Of a stretch of 64,000 nt of DNA, positions 53,177 to 62,162 are shown piece by piece. Source of the DNA: Haloechinothrix aidingensis (GTDB lineage Bacteria; Actinomycetota; Actinomycetes; Mycobacteriales; Pseudonocardiaceae). Numbering within the stretch: position 1 is the first letter of the stretch; each line of letters begins with the position of its first letter. The translations under genes were made by a program, and so were the position numbers. The DNA lies in the NCBI RefSeq assembly GCF_013450155.1, contig NZ_JACCKD010000002.1, positions 52,531-116,530 of the forward strand. The letters run 5' to 3'. The notes beneath the pieces were generated by a model. The model was given only the letters and a program-made list of their open reading frames with translations. It was not told where the DNA came from and ran no database searches.

Positions 53177-53758
53177 ATGTCCCAGCCACCAGGATCCCAG
53201 GACCCGGACGAACCCCGGGACCCGGACGTGTCGCAGCAGCGATCGTCCGGGAACGACACCGGGAACGGGCGGTCCGGGGCAGCCGGTGACGACCTCCCTG
53301 CAGGCGAGCAGCCGGTTCCCCGTCCGCGGGGAGGGCGCCTGGCCTGGGTTCTGGGTGGGGCAACCGCGCTCGTCGTCCTCGCAGGCGTCGCGGTGCTGCT
53401 CGTCGTACTGCTCGGTGACGGACCCGGGGACCCGGAAACCACCGCACAGCAAGCGGTCACCGCGATGAACGAGCAGGACACCGACGGGATGATCGCCGTA
53501 CTGTGCGAGGAGGCGCGGGACAAGGCCCGCGAGTTCGTCGGCGAGGTCGACGACGGCCAGGAGCCGGAGTTCCAGGTCACGGTCAGCCTCGACGCGGTGA
53601 CCGAGAACGAGGACACGGCGACGGCCGACGTGACAGCCAGCTTCGACGAGATCCCCGCGGAGTGGGAGGGAATCATGCCCGAGGAGCAGGCCCTGCGACT
53701 GGAGATGATCGTCGAGGACGACGAGTGGAAGGTCTGCGACCTGACGGTCGGCTCGTAG
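53177..53758 (+). CDS. Membrane-anchored protein with DUF4878-like extracytoplasmic domain
   Basis: 193 residues. First ~55 residues are acidic and Pro-rich, presumably cytoplasmic; one helix LAWVLGGATALVVLAGVAVL follows (about 55-80); the rest is an extracytoplasmic domain with DPETTAQQAVTAMNEQDTDG, like lumazine-binding/NTF2-type DUF4878 domains. No function can be assigned. A weak GGAG precedes the ATG. Confidence 0.78.
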   Translation: MSQPPGSQDPDEPRDPDVSQQRSSGNDTGNGRSGAAGDDLPAGEQPVPRPRGGRLAWVLGGATALVVLAGVAVLLVVLLGDGPGDPETTAQQAVTAMNEQDTDGMIAVLCEEARDKAREFVGEVDDGQEPEFQVTVSLDAVTENEDTATADVTASFDEIPAEWEGIMPEEQALRLEMIVEDDEWKVCDLTVGS

Positions 53759-53836
53759 ACCGCCCCGTGCCGGGGACACCGGCGCAGGCCTCCTCCGCAC
53801 CGAACGTCGCGTGACCCGGTCGGGTGGCCGCGCCAC

Positions 53837-53862
53837 GTTTCGGGCAGCCGCGCGACGGGTAT
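53837..53862 (+). promoter_or_regulatory. SigB/SigF/SigH-type stress promoter (GTTT-N16-GGGTAT)
   Basis: GTTT (53837-53840), 16-base spacer, GGGTAT (53857-53862). This matches the actinobacterial alternative sigma promoter consensus GTTT-N15-17-GGGTA closely. It precedes the PfpI gene by about 180 bases; the genes that follow are the usual members of such regulons. Start of transcription expected about 53869. Confidence 0.7.
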
Positions 53863-54044
53863 CAATACACAGGTAACGGAGTACCCGAGAGTCCATGGGG
53901 GCCCGCGCGGACCGGCAGCCCGCGACGCCGGGACAGGCGAACGCGGGCTCACCGCGGCCGGGACCCATCGAGCGTGGGTGACCGGGCCGTCCGCGGCCGT
54001 GTGGTCCCGGTGGCTCGCGATGCGGTTGGTAGGAGCGTGTTCCG

Positions 54045-54617
54045 ATGAGCACGAGCTTGTCCGGCACGAAGGTGGCCTTCCTCGTCGCGCACGAAGGCGT
54101 GGAGCAGGTCGAGCTGACCAGCCCGTGGGACGCTGTCCGGCGAGCGGGCGGCACACCGGAGCTGATCTCCACCCGGCGTGGCACCGTGCAGGCGTTTCAT
54201 CACCTCGACAAGGCCGGCACGTTCGATGCCGACCGGCTCGTCGACCAGGCTCGGCCGGAAGACTACGGCGGACTCGTGTTGCCGGGAGGTGTAGCCAACC
54301 CGGACGCACTCCGGCTGAACCCGCACGCGGTCCGGCTCGCGCACGACTTCGTGGCCCACCACAAGCCGGTCGCGGCCATCTGCCACGCCCCGTGGCTGCT
54401 CATCGAGGCCGGCGTGGTCGCCGATCGCAGGCTGACCTCTTACCCGAGCCTGGCGACGGACCTACGCAACGCGGGCGCCCGGTGGTCCGACGACGAGATC
54501 GTCGTGGACTCCGGGTTGGTCACCAGCCGCAAGCCCGATGACCTGCCCGCGTTCTGCGCCAAGCTGGTCGAGGAAGTGGCGGAGGGCGCCCACGGGAAGC
54601 AGGCACGGAGTGCATGA
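54045..54617 (+). CDS. DJ-1/PfpI family protein
   Basis: 190 residues. Flavodoxin-like fold with the nucleophile-elbow Cys in AICHAPW (about residue 107), supporting Glu in EGVEQVELTSP and a following VLPGGVANPD. PfpI/Hsp31-like proteins have been reported as proteases, glyoxalases or deglycases. GGAG stands nine bases before the ATG. First gene of the stress-type cluster behind the GTTT-N16-GGGTAT promoter. Confidence 0.9.
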   Translation: MSTSLSGTKVAFLVAHEGVEQVELTSPWDAVRRAGGTPELISTRRGTVQAFHHLDKAGTFDADRLVDQARPEDYGGLVLPGGVANPDALRLNPHAVRLAHDFVAHHKPVAAICHAPWLLIEAGVVADRRLTSYPSLATDLRNAGARWSDDEIVVDSGLVTSRKPDDLPAFCAKLVEEVAEGAHGKQARSA

Positions 54618-54656
54618 GCCCGCACGACCGCCTCGCCAGGATCGGAGGTCACAGTC

Positions 54657-55793
54657 ATGAAGCTCGCGTTCCTCCAGGATGTCTACCGCCACGACGGCCC
54701 GTTCGCCACGGTCTACCTGGACACCTCGGCCGGCTCGGAGGACGCCGCGAAGGCGATGGAACTGCGATGGCGCTCGGCACGGGAGCGGCTGAGCAGGCAA
54801 GGCGCGGACGAGCGGACCCTCGACGCGCTCGAGTCGAACATCGCGCTGCACGGGACTCGCCCCGGCTGCCGCGGCCGGGTGCTGGTCGCCAGCGGGGGCG
54901 CCGTGGTGTTCCACGACGAGCTCGACGAACCACCCGAGCAGTTCGCCGACGACGCCGGGGTCGCCTTCGAGCAAGTTCCCCAGCTCATGCCTTACCTGCG
55001 CATGCGGCGGACCCGCATACCGCATGCTCTGGCCATGGTGGACCGGATCGGCGCCGACATCACGGTCGTCGACTCGCTCGGTCACGCCGGTCACGTCACG
55101 GTCGAGGGGGACGACGACCCGCACCACAAGAGCCACGCCGCGGGAGAGGGCGACGAGAAGCACCACCATCAGCGCGTCGAGGAGCGATGGAAGGCCAACG
55201 CGGGCAGGATCGCCGAGGAGCTCACCCGCCAGGTGCGCGAACACGCTGCCGAGGTGATCGTGCTCGGTGGCGACGTCGAACAACGCAAGCTGGTGCAGGA
55301 CCGCCTCCGCAAGGGGGTGCGGGAGCTGGTGATCGAAACCGGCGCGAGCCACCGGGGCAGGCACGCCGTGGACGAGTCGCTCCACCGGGAGGTCGGCGAG
55401 GCGGTCGCGACGGCCCTGCGGTCCCGGGTCGAGGAGGCCGTCGGCGAGTTCGAGCGGGCACGCGGCAACCGCGCGCACGCAACAGAGGGCTGGAAAGGCA
55501 CGGTCGACGCACTGTTGCACGACCAGGTCAGCACCCTGCTGTGGTCTCGCGACACCGGTGACTCGGGAGCGGACGGCGTCCTGGCCATCGGGCCGGAACC
55601 CAACCAGGTGGCGACGGACGAGACGACGCTGACAGCACTCGGTGCCGCATGGGTCGCGCACGTGCCCGCGCAGGAGGCCATCCTGCGTGCCGCGGCCTGC
55701 ACTCGCGCCGATCTGGTGCTGGTCGAGGAGGGCACGGTCGAGCTCGACGACGGGCTCGGCGCGCTGCTGCGCTTCACGACGACGCCGGAATGA
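54657..55793 (+). CDS. Rv2629-like (baeRF family 2) protein
   Basis: 378 residues; a bacterial eRF1-like protein. MKLAFLQDVYRHDGPFATVYLDTS is the usual beginning. The middle contains VLVASGGAVVFHDEL, and the C-terminal half has VIVLGGDVEQRKLV, RKGVRELVIETGA and AAWVAHVPAQEAILRAA. Mycobacterial Rv2629 is dormancy-linked, and the family is thought to contact ribosomes, perhaps in hibernation. The region 145-180 is rich in His and Asp/Glu (DDDPHHKSHAAGEGDEKHHH). GGAGGT precedes the ATG. Forms an apparent operon with the following small genes. Confidence 0.85.
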   Translation: MKLAFLQDVYRHDGPFATVYLDTSAGSEDAAKAMELRWRSARERLSRQGADERTLDALESNIALHGTRPGCRGRVLVASGGAVVFHDELDEPPEQFADDAGVAFEQVPQLMPYLRMRRTRIPHALAMVDRIGADITVVDSLGHAGHVTVEGDDDPHHKSHAAGEGDEKHHHQRVEERWKANAGRIAEELTRQVREHAAEVIVLGGDVEQRKLVQDRLRKGVRELVIETGASHRGRHAVDESLHREVGEAVATALRSRVEEAVGEFERARGNRAHATEGWKGTVDALLHDQVSTLLWSRDTGDSGADGVLAIGPEPNQVATDETTLTALGAAWVAHVPAQEAILRAAACTRADLVLVEEGTVELDDGLGALLRFTTTPE

Positions 55794-55809
55794 GGGAGGA
55801 CGTACCGCC

Positions 55810-56013
55810 ATGACGGACGCCGACATCAGGCGGGTACGCAAGGCCCTTCAGGGACTGGAGTACCCGGCCACCAAGGAGGACATCCTCGACTACGTCGTCG
55901 AGCGCGAGCCCGATGCGCGAACGGAACGCGCGGTGCGCGCACTTCCGGACGGCACTTACCACAGCGCCAAGCACGTCGAGGACGCCGTGCCACAACGTCC
56001 CGAGCAGACCTGA
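55810..56013 (+). CDS. DUF2795 protein
   Basis: 67 residues. RRVRKALQGLEYPATKEDILDY followed by AVRALPDGTYHSAKHVEDAV is the DUF2795 pattern (PF11387), found in small actinobacterial proteins often in stress operons. Starts 16 bases after the preceding gene. No function known. Confidence 0.85.
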   Translation: MTDADIRRVRKALQGLEYPATKEDILDYVVEREPDARTERAVRALPDGTYHSAKHVEDAVPQRPEQT

Positions 56014-56122
56014 CGACGACATCACCACACCGGGGGCGCACCCGACCCTTCCGCGACCTCACCACCCGGTTGTCGCGGGCACCCGAACGCGAGGCGCAAG
56101 ACGGAACAGTGGAGGACTACCC

Positions 56123-56521
56123 GTGAACGCGACGACCGAGCACAGCACGCAGATGCACGAGTTCATCCGGAATGTACAAGATCGCGCGAAGCTCGAGAGC
56201 TACGGCGAGAGTCACCAACTCAGCCGCGCGGTCATGACCGTACTCGGGCAGTCCGTATCGGGAGGTCAGGCGAAGAAGCTCGCCGCCTGGCTTCCCCCCG
56301 AGCTGCACGCCGAGCTCGCCGGGGAACACGGCCATGCGACAGCGTTCGACAAGAGCGCGTTCCTGGACAAGGTAGCCGGGTTCATCCCGAGCGTCGATCC
56401 GTACGAGGTCGAGAAACAGGTGAGCGCCGTACTTCGTACGCTGCGCGACTCGGCACCCGAGGGCGAGCTCACCGACACGGTCGACCAGCTACCGCACGAG
56501 CTGGCTGCGCTGTTCCGCTGA
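56123..56521 (+). CDS. DUF2267 protein
   Basis: 132 residues. Pattern FIRNVQDRAKLESYGESHQLSRAVMTVLGQSVSGGQAKKLAAWLP with LHAEL and VDPYEVEKQVSAVLRTL is DUF2267 (PF10025), helical, often in stress regulons. GGAGGA eight bases before the GTG at 56123. Function unknown. Confidence 0.87.
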   Translation: MNATTEHSTQMHEFIRNVQDRAKLESYGESHQLSRAVMTVLGQSVSGGQAKKLAAWLPPELHAELAGEHGHATAFDKSAFLDKVAGFIPSVDPYEVEKQVSAVLRTLRDSAPEGELTDTVDQLPHELAALFR

Positions 56522-56539
56522 CGATGAAAGGAAACTTCC

Positions 56540-56881
56540 GTGACACGACGTGAGGACCGACTGCCCATTCCCGACTTCGACGAGCTACCGCTGACCAGCG
56601 TGCAGCACCGGATCCGGGCGCTGGAGCGCGACGAGCTGAACACGCTGCTCGCGCACGAGCACGCGCACGCCAATCGCGTCCCGGTGCTCGAGCTGCTGCG
56701 GGCTCGGCTCGAGCAGCTCGCACAGGGGGGCGAGACGTCCGGAGGTAACCCGTCGGCTCACTCCGAGCGTCCCACCGATACCCGTGCGGGCTCGGCCGTC
56801 TCGCCGGACGCGGCCGCGGAGAAGTCCGGACCGCTCCGGCACGGCAGGGTGAGCAGGACGCCGGGTCGGGACCGCCCCTGA
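56540..56881 (+). CDS. Small stress-cluster protein (DUF8129-like)
   Basis: 113 residues. RLPIPDFDELPLTSVQHRIRAL, ERDELNTLLAHEHAHANRVPVLELLRARLEQLA: a helical domain of about 60 residues that follows DUF2267/DUF2795 genes in many actinomycetes; the name DUF8129 is from memory. The tail (70-113) is disordered and rich in Ser, Pro and Arg. GTG start after AAAGGAAA. Confidence 0.75.
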   Translation: MTRREDRLPIPDFDELPLTSVQHRIRALERDELNTLLAHEHAHANRVPVLELLRARLEQLAQGGETSGGNPSAHSERPTDTRAGSAVSPDAAAEKSGPLRHGRVSRTPGRDRP

Positions 56882-56909
56882 CCGCGAGTCCGCGGAGCCC
56901 GTTTCCGGC

Positions 56910-56937
56910 GCCGACCGGCACGCGTCCCGGGGTCGGC
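56910..56937. terminator. Hairpin between convergent stress cluster and icmF
   Basis: GCCGACC (56910-56916) pairs with GGTCGGC (56931-56937) over a 14-base loop. It lies between converging stop codons at 56881 and 56970. Confidence 0.5.
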
Positions 56938-56969
56938 TGTGCGCCAGGCATCCGGTTCCGCGGACCGGC

Positions 56970-59900
56970 TCAGACGTTGCGCCGGTACTGGCCGCCGACC
57001 TCGAAGAAGGCTTCGGTGATCTGCTCGAGGGAGCACACCCGGGCCGCATCCATCAGCACGTCGAAGACGTTGTCCCCCCGGGTAGCGGCCTCGCGGAGTG
57101 CCCTGAGCGCTTGCTCGGCCGCGGCCGAGTTGCGCCGTTGGAACTCGGCGACGCGGTGGAGCTGGGACTGCTTCTCCTCCTCGGTCGCGCGCGCGAGCTC
57201 GACCGTCGCGGATTCCTCGTCCTCGGCATGCGGATTGAGGAACGTGTTCACCCCGACGATCGGCAACTCGCCGTCGTGTTTGAGCCGTTCGTAATGGATC
57301 GACTCGTCCTGGATCTTGCCCCGCTGGTAGCCGTTCTCCATCGCACCGAGGACACCGCCACGCTCCGAGATGCGCTCGAACTCCGCGAGTACCGCCTCCT
57401 CGACCAGGTCCGTCAGCTCGTCGATGACGAACGCACCCTGCAGGGGGTTCTCGTTCTTGGACAACCCCCATTCCTTGTTGATGATCATCTGGATGGCCAT
57501 CGCGCGCCGCACCGAGCTCTCGGTCGGGGTGGTGATCGCTTCGTCGAAGGCGTTGGTGTGTAGCGAGTTCGCGTTGTCGTAGAGCGCGCACAGCGCCTGG
57601 AGTGTGGTGCGGATGTCGTTGAAGCTCATCTCCTGGGCGTGCAGCGACCTGCCCGACGTCTGCACGTGGTACTTCAACTTCTGCGAGCGCTCGTTGGCGC
57701 CGTAGCGCTCACGCATCGCCACGGCCCAGATCCGCCTGGCGACCCTGCCGATAACCGTGTACTCGGCGTCCATGCCATTGGAGAAGAAGTACGACAGGTT
57801 CGGGGCGAAGTCGTCGATATGCATACCACGCGCCAGGTAGGACTCCACATAGGTGAAACCGTTGGCCAGCGTGAACGCCAGCTGCGTGATCGGGTTGGCT
57901 CCCGCCTCGGCGATGTGGTACCCGGATATCGACACGGAGTAGAAGTTCCGCACGTCGTGCTCGATGAACCACTCCTGGATGTCGGCCATCATCCGCAGGG
58001 AGAACTCGGTGGAGAAGATGCAGGTGTTCTGGCCCTGGTCCTCCTTGAGGATGTCGGCTTGCACCGTGCCACGCACGCTGCGCAGCGCCAAGGAGCGCAG
58101 CTCGGCGGCCTCGTCCTCGTCGGGTTCGCGCCCGTGCTCCGCGCGGAACGCGTCGATCCGCTGGTCTATCGCGGTGTTGAGGTAGAACGCCAGGATGGTC
58201 GGCGCCGGACCGTTGATGGTCATCGACACCGAGGTCGACGGGCTGGTCAGGTCGAACCCGTCGTAGAGCGCCTTCATGTCGTCGAGCGTCGCGATCGACA
58301 CGCCCGAGGTCCCGATCTTGCCGTACACATCCGGTGGGGTTCCCGGGTCGTGACCGTACAGCGTCACCGAGTCGAACGCGGTCGACAACCGCTTGGCCTC
58401 CGAGTCGGCGGAGAGGTACTTGAACCGGCGGTTCGTGCGGAACGGGTCGCCTTCCCCCGCGAACATCCTCGCCGGGTCCTCCCCTTCCCGTTTGAACGGG
58501 AACACTCCCGCCGTGAACGGGAAGTAGCCGGGCAGGTTCTCCCCGCGCAGGAAGGACAGCAGGTCCCCGGAGTCGCGGTAGCGGGGCAACGCCACACGCG
58601 GGATCCTGCTGCCGGACAGCGTCTCCCGCCACAGCTCGTTGCGCAGCTCGGAGTCCCTGATCTGCACAACGAGCTCGTCCTCGCGGTAGGCCGCTGCCCG
58701 CTCGGACCACTCGGCGAGCAACCGCTCCGACTCCTCGGCCACTCCTTGCCGTGCATCGTCGATGAGCCGGTCGATGGCACCGGTGTCGGCGCCGTCGGCC
58801 GCGAGCGCGTCCCGCGCAGCGGTGAGCTGGTCGACGTACCGCACGGCATCGGCCTGCGCGCGAGTGCGCTCGTGGTACCCGCGGACCGTCGCCGCGATGT
58901 CGGCGAGGTAGCTGGCGCGCGACGCCGGGATGACCGTGCTCAGCTCCGTGGAGACCTTTCCGGTGGCCTCGGGAAGGGTGCCGGCCGACACGCTCAGCCC
59001 CCACCCGGCCAACGCGTCTCGCAGGTGCTGGTACAGCGCGGTCACGCCGTCGTCGTTGAAACGCGCCGCGCTGGTACCGAACACCGGCATGTCGTCCGGG
59101 GACGCCCCGAACGCCTCACGGTTGCGTACGAGCTGGCGCGAGACGTCACGGCGCGCGTCCTCGGCGCCGCGCCGTTCGAACTTGTTGATGGCCACGGCGT
59201 CGGCGAAGTCCAGCATGTCGATCTTTTCCAGCTGCGATGCGGCGCCGAACTCCGGGGTCATCACGTACAGCGCCACATCGACATGGTCGACGATGCCCGC
59301 ATCGCCCTGACCGATACCCGGGGTCTCCACGATCACCAGGTCGTAGCCTGCCGCCTTGCACGCGCGGATCGACTCGTCCAGCCCCGTCGGGATCTCACCG
59401 CTGGTCGTCCGCGTGGCCATGGAGCGGAAGAACACCGGGCTGTCGGCGCCACTCGCGCCCGGTGCCGACCACGAACCCAGCGAGTTCACGCGGATCCGGT
59501 CACCGAGCAACGCACCCCCGCCCCGCCTGCGCGAGGGATCCACCGCCAGCACCGCGATGCGTAGCTTGTCCTCCTGATCGAGCCGGAACCTGCGGAGGAG
59601 CTCATCGGTGAGCGAGGACTTGCCTGAGCCTCCCGTGCCGGTGATACCCAGCACCGGGACCGTGCGCGCGCGGGCACCGTCGTCGATGGCCGCGCGCCAG
59701 TCATCCGGCAGCGCACCACCTTCCAGGCGGCTGATCACCCGCGCCAGCGTCGGTACGTCCCCGGACAGCAACCGCTCGGCCGACCCCACCGGCGTCCCGG
59801 TCAGGTCGTGGTCGCACTCCGCGATCATGGTGTTGATCATGCCTGGCAGCCCGAGCCGCTGGCCGTCGTCCGGCGAGAAGATCCGCGCGACGCCCCGGGA

Positions 59901-60239
59901 ATGCAGCAGCTCGATCTCCTCGTCGACGATCACACCGCCGCCCCCGCCGTATACCTTGATGTGCTCGGCTCCGCGCTCCCGGAGCGACTCCACGAGGTAG
60001 GTGAAGTACTCGACGTGGCCACCCTGGTAGGCCGAGACGGCGATGCCGTGCACGTCCTCCGAGATCGCAGTGGTCACGACCTCGTCCACCGACCGGTTGT
60101 GACCGAGGTGGACGACCTCGGCACCCTGCGACTGCAATATGCGCCGCATGATGTTGATCGACGCGTCGTGGCCGTCGAACAGGCTGGACGCGGTGACGAA
60201 TCGAACGGGGTTCACCGGACGGCGCAGGTCTGCGGTCAT
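56970..60239 (-). CDS. icmF: Fused isobutyryl-CoA mutase IcmF
   Basis: 1089 residues. Order: B12-binding domain with the axial His in LFDGHDASINI (H24), a G-protein chaperone (MeaI-like) with P-loop GTGGSGKSS near 200 and AVDPSRRRGGGALLGDRIR, a linker, then the acyl-CoA mutase barrel (from about 520) with LPGYFPFTAGVFPFKR, GEGDPFRTNRRFK and SISGYHIAEAGAN. Interconverts isobutyryl-CoA and butyryl-CoA with adenosylcobalamin; some relatives use pivaloyl- or isovaleryl-CoA. The FPFTAGVFPF region matches usual IcmF. Its start codon lies at the edge of a 42-bp palindrome. No acyl-CoA genes adjoin. Confidence 0.95.
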   Translation of the reverse strand: MTADLRRPVNPVRFVTASSLFDGHDASINIMRRILQSQGAEVVHLGHNRSVDEVVTTAISEDVHGIAVSAYQGGHVEYFTYLVESLRERGAEHIKVYGGGGGVIVDEEIELLHSRGVARIFSPDDGQRLGLPGMINTMIAECDHDLTGTPVGSAERLLSGDVPTLARVISRLEGGALPDDWRAAIDDGARARTVPVLGITGTGGSGKSSLTDELLRRFRLDQEDKLRIAVLAVDPSRRRGGGALLGDRIRVNSLGSWSAPGASGADSPVFFRSMATRTTSGEIPTGLDESIRACKAAGYDLVIVETPGIGQGDAGIVDHVDVALYVMTPEFGAASQLEKIDMLDFADAVAINKFERRGAEDARRDVSRQLVRNREAFGASPDDMPVFGTSAARFNDDGVTALYQHLRDALAGWGLSVSAGTLPEATGKVSTELSTVIPASRASYLADIAATVRGYHERTRAQADAVRYVDQLTAARDALAADGADTGAIDRLIDDARQGVAEESERLLAEWSERAAAYREDELVVQIRDSELRNELWRETLSGSRIPRVALPRYRDSGDLLSFLRGENLPGYFPFTAGVFPFKREGEDPARMFAGEGDPFRTNRRFKYLSADSEAKRLSTAFDSVTLYGHDPGTPPDVYGKIGTSGVSIATLDDMKALYDGFDLTSPSTSVSMTINGPAPTILAFYLNTAIDQRIDAFRAEHGREPDEDEAAELRSLALRSVRGTVQADILKEDQGQNTCIFSTEFSLRMMADIQEWFIEHDVRNFYSVSISGYHIAEAGANPITQLAFTLANGFTYVESYLARGMHIDDFAPNLSYFFSNGMDAEYTVIGRVARRIWAVAMRERYGANERSQKLKYHVQTSGRSLHAQEMSFNDIRTTLQALCALYDNANSLHTNAFDEAITTPTESSVRRAMAIQMIINKEWGLSKNENPLQGAFVIDELTDLVEEAVLAEFERISERGGVLGAMENGYQRGKIQDESIHYERLKHDGELPIVGVNTFLNPHAEDEESATVELARATEEEKQSQLHRVAEFQRRNSAAAEQALRALREAATRGDNVFDVLMDAARVCSLEQITEAFFEVGGQYRRNV

Positions 60240-60279
60240 GCTTCCAAAATACTAGGACTTCCTACTATTTTGGAAGCAT
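60238..60279. promoter_or_regulatory. 42-bp near-perfect palindrome at the icmF start codon
   Basis: The outer 14-base arms (60238-60251 starting ATGCTTCC and 60266-60279 ending GGAAGCAT) are perfectly complementary; the centre TAGGA-CT-TCCTA is also palindromic. In total 19 of 21 possible pairs match. The left edge includes the icmF start codon read on the minus strand. Binding here would block initiation, and in RNA the hairpin would hide the ribosome site. Candidate repressor operator and/or translational control element. Confidence 0.75.
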
Positions 60280-60313
60280 CCGATACACGTGACCCACGCC
60301 TCACCCGAGGTGC

Positions 60314-60928
60314 TCACCGGTGCCCGCTCTCGTTCATGGCGACCCACTGCTTCATGGCGTACTCGACGAGCGTGATGAGCGACTGCTTCGTCGACTCCCG
60401 GTCACGCGCGTCACACCGGATGATCGGAACCGAGGGCTCGACCGAGAGTGCCTCGCGCACGTCGTCGACCTCGTGCCGGAGTACCCCGTCGAAGGCGTTG
60501 AGTCCGACGACGTAAGGCAGCCCGCGATCCTCGAAGAAGTCGACAGGGGCGAACGAGTCGGCCAGCCGTCGCGTATCGGCGAGCACCACCGCACCGATGG
60601 CACCGCGGACCAGGTCGTCCCACATGAACCAGAACCGTTGCTGGCCGGGTGTGCCGAACAGGTACAGGATGAGGTCCTCATCGAGGGAGACCCTGCCGAA
60701 GTCCATCGCAACGGTCGTCGCCTGCTTGTCCGGGGTGGCGGCGAGGTCGTCGATGCCCGTACTGGCATCGGTCATCATCGCCTCCGTCGTCAACGGCACG
60801 ATCTCCGATACCGAACCCACGAAGGTCGTCTTGCCCGCGCCGAACCCACCGGCGACCACGATCTTGGCCGAGGTCATGGTCGAGGAGTCGGACTGCTGTT
60901 GCGCCAGCTGCCGTGCCGGGTTACTCAC
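60314..60928 (-). CDS. cvnD: Conservon GTPase CvnD-like (Ras-like ATP/GTP-binding)
   Basis: 204 residues. P-loop GGFGAGKTTFVG, G3-like LFGTPGQQRFWF, and LNAFDG in place of NKxD, as in the Ras-like small GTPases of actinobacterial conservons. A short N-terminal extension with Gln/Ser repeats. CvnA-D systems are G-protein-coupled-receptor-like membrane complexes in Streptomyces that control development and metabolism. GTG start. Last gene of the four-gene unit. Confidence 0.92.
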   Translation of the reverse strand: MSNPARQLAQQQSDSSTMTSAKIVVAGGFGAGKTTFVGSVSEIVPLTTEAMMTDASTGIDDLAATPDKQATTVAMDFGRVSLDEDLILYLFGTPGQQRFWFMWDDLVRGAIGAVVLADTRRLADSFAPVDFFEDRGLPYVVGLNAFDGVLRHEVDDVREALSVEPSVPIIRCDARDRESTKQSLITLVEYAMKQWVAMNESGHR

Positions 60929-61107
60929 CGTTGCATACCCCCAATACGGCGGACGACGATCCCCGTGAGGTACTCACCATACAACGGGCGGTCGGCTCTC
61001 GGTCCTGACCGTGCGGGGAACGATCCGACCTCGGGAGAAAGCACCCGCGCACCGTATCGCGGTGCGCTCGGCTGTCCAACCACCTCGGCAAGGCGCTCAA
61101 CACCTTC

Positions 61108-61530
61108 CTAAAGCCGACGGAGTCCACTCAACACCCTTTCCATCAACAGCAGGTGTGCCTCGGCACCATCTGTGCCGGACATCGTCCTGTGCACGGTCAC
61201 GTGCCCTGCGTCAGCCGCGTCGCTGACCAACACCCGCGCCACGCCGAGCGGCATCCCGAGCTTCACCGCGATCTCGGCCACCGATCGAGGCGCGGGGCAA
61301 GCTTCCACGATCGCGCGGTGTTCGATCCGGTCACACGTGCCGTCGAACGGCACCCCCTCCTTGACCGAGACCATCGTCTCCAGCTCGAGCGGGTACTTCG
61401 CCCTCGTACGCCCACCCGTGAGCATGTACGGACGCACCATAGCCGCATCGTCGGCCGAAGCGGAATCCCTTTCGGGTAACGCGGGTATGACCTGGGTCGG
61501 CATACGTTGCGAAAGCGACTGCGCAGACAT
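61108..61530 (-). CDS. cvnC: Conservon DUF742 protein (CvnC-like)
   Basis: 140 residues. VRPYMLTGGRTRAKYPLELETMVS, HRAIVEACPAPRSVAEIAVKLGMPLGVARVLVSDAADAGHVTVHR is the DUF742 (winged-helix-like) pattern. The ATG at 61530 follows AAGGAGGG; the frame is open to 61641, overlapping cvnB, but that segment is low-complexity. Lies between roadblock and GTPase genes. Confidence 0.88.
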   Translation of the reverse strand: MSAQSLSQRMPTQVIPALPERDSASADDAAMVRPYMLTGGRTRAKYPLELETMVSVKEGVPFDGTCDRIEHRAIVEACPAPRSVAEIAVKLGMPLGVARVLVSDAADAGHVTVHRTMSGTDGAEAHLLLMERVLSGLRRL

Positions 61531-61642
61531 CCCCTCACCCTCCTTACGCTGAGCATGCCGCGGACGGTGCCGTGAGCGTCCGCCGCGGCGTGGGTCCGGT
61601 TTCCCCGAACCCGCCCCCTGCTGTGGTGTGGCTGTCATCACG

Positions 61643-62086
61643 TCATCCCGTAGATGCTCCGAGCAGGGATCCTCCGGACCCCTGCAGCTGTGCCCGAAGT
61701 TCGGGAGTCAAGATCTGACCGACCCGATCGACCAGCAAGGTCATCTCGTAAGCCACCTGGCCGATGTCGCAGGTCGGTGCCGCGAGCACGGCCAGGCACG
61801 AGCCATCGCTGATGGACATCAGCACCATGATGCCGAGCTCCATCTCCACGACGGTCTCGTTGACCGCGCCCGCCTCGAAGCACCGGGCGGCACCCTGGGT
61901 CAGGCTCACCAGCCCGGACGCTACGGCCGCGAGCTGATCCGCCCGGTCCAGCGGAAGGCGCGCCGACGAGGTCAGCAAGAGGCCGTCCGCCGAGACCACC
62001 ACCGCGTGCGCGACCCCGGGCACTCGCTCCGCGAAATCGTTCACCAGCCAACCGAACTGGTTCTGCTGGGGTTGTGGCGACGTCAT
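61643..62086 (-). CDS. cvnB: Conservon roadblock/LC7 protein (CvnB-like)
   Basis: 147 residues. FGWLVNDFAERVPGVAHAVVVSADGLLLTSSARL is the roadblock/LC7 start; VVEMELGIMVLMSISDGSCLAVLA and VAYEMTLLVDRVG follow. Acts with the GTPase (like MglB with MglA) as a regulator. Directly upstream of the DUF742 gene. Confidence 0.93.
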   Translation of the reverse strand: MTSPQPQQNQFGWLVNDFAERVPGVAHAVVVSADGLLLTSSARLPLDRADQLAAVASGLVSLTQGAARCFEAGAVNETVVEMELGIMVLMSISDGSCLAVLAAPTCDIGQVAYEMTLLVDRVGQILTPELRAQLQGSGGSLLGASTG

Positions 62087-62162
62087 TCACCCTCCATCTC
62101 TTCAGGCACTGTGCTGTCGGGACACCCGCAGGCTCGCGGCCGTTCGGGCCACATCGCCGCCA

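Noticed and set aside
61531-61641. N-terminal extension of the DUF742 protein to the codons next to cvnB
   Set aside because: The extension is a low-complexity Arg/Gly/Pro stretch, and a strong AAGGAGGG lies directly before the internal ATG at 61530.
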